From: Chlamydiia bacterium
GTDB taxonomy: Bacteria; Chlamydiota; Chlamydiia; Chlamydiales; JAAZZY01
Assembly (NCBI GenBank): GCA_014239035.1
Contig: JAAZZY010000019.1
Location: 9,951-19,157 of the forward strand
Length of the DNA: 9,207 bases
Direction of reading: 5' to 3'
This document shows positions 6,380-9,207 of the stretch, piece after piece (the stretch's first letter is position 1; every line of letters begins with the position of its first letter). The position numbers and the translations under genes were made by a program. The notes under the pieces were generated by a model that worked only from the letters and a program-made list of their open reading frames with translations, searched no databases and had not been told where the DNA came from.

Positions 6380-8011
6380 ATGCTAGAATCTGCTGAAAAA
6401 AAGAGTAAAGAGATGCAAGAAAAAATGTTTGAGTATGAGTCAACAGAAGACTTTCAAACTCGCCTGGCTAAATTAGAATATATTAAAAGTGTCGGAGTAG
6501 AGCCCTACCCCCATAAATTTTTTGTATCCCACACCTTTCAAGAAATAATTGAAAAGTATGAAGGCAAAGAAATAGGAGATAGCGAAAAAGCATCTAGTGG
6601 AGATACTCCAGAGGTTTCTATTAGTGGAAGGCTTGTTCTTTTTAGAGCGATGGGAAAAAATGCTTTTGCTCAAATTCAATCTGAAAACTTCCGCATGCAG
6701 ATCATGCTCAACCGTGATCAGAGTAAAGTCACCGGCTATGAGCCGCCAAGTGAGGATAGCCCAGAGCATCCAAAGTCTGGCTTGAAGTTCATCGAGAAGA
6801 AAGTTGACTTAGGGGACATTATTGGAATCAAAGGGCACCTTTTCTACACCCATAAAGGTGAATTGACTCTCTACGCTAAAGAAATCACACTGTTATGTAA
6901 ATCTCTACTACCTCTTCCAGATAAGCACTCAGGACTTGTAGACAAGGAAGTGCGCTACCGCAAAAGATGGCTAGATCTTATATCGAGTCCAGATGTCTAC
7001 AATACATTCTTTTTAAGATCTAAGATTGTCCGCTTAGTGCGCAGCTGTTGTGAAGAAGAGAATTTCTTAGAAGTAGAGACTCCAATCATTCAAAATATCT
7101 ACGGTGGAGCAAATGCTGATCCTTTTGTCACACACCTCAATGCTTTAAATAAGCAAGAGATGTTTTTAAGGATTGCACTAGAAATTAGCTTGAAAAAGCT
7201 ACTTGTTGGAGGAATCCCAAGACTTTTTGAAATTGGAAAAGTTTTTCGTAACGAGGGAATAGATCGCACGCATAACCCAGAATTTACCATGTTAGAAGCC
7301 TATGCCTCTTACTGGGATTATAACGATATGATGCGCTTCCAAGAAAAGATTTTTTCAACGATTGCAAAAGAGCTCTTTGGAACAGAAAAAGTACCTTATG
7401 CTTCAGCAGATGGTCAAGAGATCACTCTAGATTTTACTTCTCCTTGGCCTAGACTGACCATGAAAGAGAGTATCATAAAGCATGCATCTATTGACGTGGA
7501 CAAGCTTTCTGACAAAGAACTTAAAAAGCTCGTTTTAGAAAAATGCAGCATTGATCCAAAAACTGTGATTCACTCCACTCGTGGAATGCTTATTGCAAAT
7601 ATCTTTGAGCATTTTGTAGAAGAGCATCTTATTCAACCCGTTCACATTATTGATCATCCAATAGAGACAACTCCACTATGTAAAACGCATAGAAAACCAG
7701 ATGGTAGTCCTGGGGAAATTGTAGAGCGCTTTGAGAGCTTTATAATGGGATCTGAGATGTCTAATGCATATTCAGAGCTTAATGATCCTATTAAGCAAAA
7801 AGAGCTGCTTGAGAATCAAGTAGATCGCAAAGAGCTAGGGGATCAAGAGACTCATCCACTTGATGAAGAGTTTATTGAATCCATCTGCCAAGGAATGCCT
7901 CCAGCTGGTGGTATTGGAATTGGAATAGATCGTCTCGTCATGCTCTTTACTAATCAGCATACAATTAGAGAAGTCATTTACTTCCCACTGATGAAGCCTA
8001 AAGGTTCATAA
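6380..8011 (+). CDS. lysS: Lysyl-tRNA synthetase, class II
   Basis: Charges tRNA-Lys with lysine in the cytoplasm. The N-terminal anticodon-binding OB fold is visible around 74-170 (VSGRLVLFRAMGKNAFAQIQ). The catalytic core begins with YRKRWLDL and the motif 1 region FLEVETPI. Next come MFLRIALEIS, motif 2 at about 283-305 (FEIGKVFRNEGIDRTHNPEF) and motif 3 at about 510-525 (GGIGIGIDRLVMLF, with Arg518). The 543 aa exceed E. coli LysS (505) mainly by a charged N-terminal extension; chlamydial enzymes are also somewhat longer. RIALEI replaces the RIAPEL of E. coli, which I believe is normal for chlamydiae. A modest GAGAG at 6371-6375 precedes the ATG. The TAA at 8009-8011 shares its last base with the ATG of the SDR gene. 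Order with priA and cysS is as in C. trachomatis. No active-site motif is damaged. Confidence 0.98.
   Translation: MLESAEKKSKEMQEKMFEYESTEDFQTRLAKLEYIKSVGVEPYPHKFFVSHTFQEIIEKYEGKEIGDSEKASSGDTPEVSISGRLVLFRAMGKNAFAQIQSENFRMQIMLNRDQSKVTGYEPPSEDSPEHPKSGLKFIEKKVDLGDIIGIKGHLFYTHKGELTLYAKEITLLCKSLLPLPDKHSGLVDKEVRYRKRWLDLISSPDVYNTFFLRSKIVRLVRSCCEEENFLEVETPIIQNIYGGANADPFVTHLNALNKQEMFLRIALEISLKKLLVGGIPRLFEIGKVFRNEGIDRTHNPEFTMLEAYASYWDYNDMMRFQEKIFSTIAKELFGTEKVPYASADGQEITLDFTSPWPRLTMKESIIKHASIDVDKLSDKELKKLVLEKCSIDPKTVIHSTRGMLIANIFEHFVEEHLIQPVHIIDHPIETTPLCKTHRKPDGSPGEIVERFESFIMGSEMSNAYSELNDPIKQKELLENQVDRKELGDQETHPLDEEFIESICQGMPPAGGIGIGIDRLVMLFTNQHTIREVIYFPLMKPKGS
8000..8004 (+). promoter_or_regulatory. 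Ribosome binding site of the SDR gene within the lysS tail
   Basis: AAAGG ends 6 nt before the ATG at 8011 and lies in the final codons of lysS. With the TAATG stop/start junction it indicates translational coupling. Confidence 0.65.
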
Positions 8012-8736
8012 TGTCAGGTTTTTCTAATAAAACCATCCTTATTACAGGCAGCACTTCAGGTCTAGGAAAAGCCTTGGCTATTGGTTTTTCTCGCCTAGGA
8101 GCAAAGCTTATTCTTTTTGCTCGAAATAACGAGAAGTTAGAGAAACTCAAATTAGAACTAGAAAATGCTAACCAGCACATATACGTAATTGTAGATATTG
8201 CATCTCCAAAGTCTATCCAAGATACCTTTGAGAAGTTAAACAAAAAGCGAAAATATATTGATCTCTTGATCAATAGTGCGGGTAGCTGGTTTCCAAAAGT
8301 AACTTTTGAAGAAATGAGTGATGAGCAAATTATTGAACTTGTCCAAACTAATACTCAAGGCACTATGCTTGTGACAAAACATGCATTATCTTTTCTTAAA
8401 AAATCCTCTGATGCCCGTGTTATTAATATTTTATCAGCATCAGCACTCTCAAGCAACTTTCATGCTGTCTCGACGGTTGCATTTGCTGCATCTAAATGGG
8501 CTTTGGCTGGTTTTACGGAGACTTTAAATGAAGAGCTTAAAGAACAAAAAATTGCCCTAACAAATCTGTTTCCTGGCGGTTTTGCCAATGAAAGTTCATT
8601 GGACACATCTACGGAAGAAATGAAAAATGAATACCCAAATATGATGAGCCTTAAAGAGCTGTTTGAGTCTGTAGTCTTTATTGCATCCCGCTCATATGAT
8701 TCCAACATACGTTCGCTTGTTATTGATAATCGATAG
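8011..8736 (+). CDS. Short-chain dehydrogenase/reductase family protein with catalytic Tyr replaced by Phe
   Basis: Classical SDR, a Rossmann-fold oxidoreductase family, 241 aa, cytoplasmic. The nucleotide-binding TGSTSGLG is at 12-19. Arg38 after the second strand (FARN) favours NADP(H). NSAG at 88-91 is the structural NNAG motif. The active-site region reads LSASALSS (141-148), then FAASK (158-162) where YxxSK is expected: Lys162 is present but the general-acid Tyr is Phe158 (TTT). Ser142 or Ser144 could be the catalytic Ser. PGGF near 188-191 fits the usual post-active-site PG motif. Substrate cannot be told from sequence, and without the Tyr ordinary dehydrogenase activity is doubtful. 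It may be an NADP(H)-binding regulator, or use another acid. Coupled to lysS by TAATG, and its stop is one base from the convergent stop of cysS. Confidence 0.92.
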   Translation: MSGFSNKTILITGSTSGLGKALAIGFSRLGAKLILFARNNEKLEKLKLELENANQHIYVIVDIASPKSIQDTFEKLNKKRKYIDLLINSAGSWFPKVTFEEMSDEQIIELVQTNTQGTMLVTKHALSFLKKSSDARVINILSASALSSNFHAVSTVAFAASKWALAGFTETLNEELKEQKIALTNLFPGGFANESSLDTSTEEMKNEYPNMMSLKELFESVVFIASRSYDSNIRSLVIDNR

Positions 8737-8737
8737 G

Positions 8738-9207
8738 TTATTTCTTCTTAAGCTTAGGTCCTTTTGGCGTATCCTCGATGAGGTAGCCACTTGATAAAAT
8801 GAGATCTCTTAGCCTGTCTGCCTCGCCCCAATTCTTTTCTTTTCGAGCTGTTTTCCTATCTTCTAGTGCTTTAACAAGCTTTTCAGGAATTGTGGCATCT
8901 GCTGTTTCAAATTCCATAACACCCAGAACTTCATTAAAGTTTTTGAGCATAAGCAGGGCTTTTTGAGCGCATTCTTTAGAAACCTTCTCTTTATCCATTA
9001 AACCATTAAAGTCTCTTAGAAAGTCAAAGAGAGCAGCGAGTGCCACTGAGATATTAATATCATCTTTGAGCGCAACTTTAAATTTTTGATGAGTTTTTTT
9101 AATAAGGTCTAAAGTATCTACATCACCTGGACCTTCTTGATGCTGATCATGCAATCTCTCAATAAGATTTTGGATGCGGGTGATCGCAACTTTTGCGCCC
9201 TTTAGGC
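8738..9207 (-). CDS. cysS: Cysteinyl-tRNA synthetase, C-terminal third, 5' end off the window
   Basis: Class I aminoacyl-tRNA synthetase that attaches cysteine to tRNA-Cys. Only the last 155 residues are present; the frame stays open from 9205 to the edge and the HIGH and KMSKS active-site regions lie outside. What is visible is the DALR-type helical domain (DDINISVALAALFDFLRDFN) and the very typical C-terminus, where residues resembling RKxARxxKNWxxADxLRD are followed by GYLIEDTPKGPKLKKK. The TTG at 9154-9152 is an internal Leu codon, not a start. The upstream codons (LKGAKVAITRIQNLIERL) fit the family's interdomain helix. It converges with the SDR gene, leaving no room for a terminator between them. 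Its position next to lysS agrees with the C. trachomatis order. Confidence 0.95.
   Translation of the reverse strand, partial: LKGAKVAITRIQNLIERLHDQHQEGPGDVDTLDLIKKTHQKFKVALKDDINISVALAALFDFLRDFNGLMDKEKVSKECAQKALLMLKNFNEVLGVMEFETADATIPEKLVKALEDRKTARKEKNWGEADRLRDLILSSGYLIEDTPKGPKLKKK

Noticed and set aside
9152..9154. TTG as the start of a 138-aa protein on the minus strand
   Set aside because: The frame continues upstream to the window edge with residues fitting CysS, so the TTG is an internal Leu codon.

Overview
The window looks like an AT-rich bacterial chromosome segment from the phylum Chlamydiae, most likely an environmental (amoeba-associated, Parachlamydia/Simkania/Waddlia-type) member rather than a Chlamydia sensu stricto. 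Three things point there. The core genes priA, lysS and cysS appear in the same order as the Chlamydia trachomatis CT778-CT782 block. One large gene matches the DUF687 pattern, a family I know only from chlamydiae. The LysS sequence also has the chlamydial-looking RIALEI and EMSNAYSELNDP segments.

Layout. Bases 2-2152 (+) hold priA, lacking only its N-terminus off the left edge. Its tail overlaps by 20 bp the convergent end of an unrecognised 327-aa gene (2133-3116, -). Upstream of that gene is a plausible sigma70-type promoter, and then a tightly coupled two-gene minus-strand operon: a 520-aa DUF687-like protein (3851-5413) and a 213-aa exported protein (3213-3854) joined by an ATGA overlap. 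A 168-bp divergent intergenic region (5414-5581) separates this operon from a plus-strand group: a 254-aa degenerate histidine-kinase-like protein (5582-6346), lysS (6380-8011) and a short-chain dehydrogenase-like gene (8011-8736, TAATG overlap with lysS). One base after the SDR stop comes the convergent 3' end of cysS (8738-9205 and beyond, -), whose N-terminal two thirds lie off the right edge.

How the genes relate. PriA (replication restart), LysRS and CysRS are ordinary housekeeping genes. The 3.3 kb between priA and the pseudokinase is accessory in character. It carries a membrane-anchored protein with an HSxxG nucleophile-elbow-like motif, a small exported partner and an acidic protein with two DxDG repeats. 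Two putative 'broken enzymes' flank lysS: a histidine kinase fold with no phospho-acceptor His and eroded ATP-binding boxes, and an SDR whose catalytic Tyr is Phe. The most interesting candidate system is the DUF687-like/exported-protein operon, which could be an effector with a cognate partner. The second is the pseudokinase in front of lysS. No RNA genes, CRISPR arrays, insertion sequences or convincing rho-independent terminators were seen.
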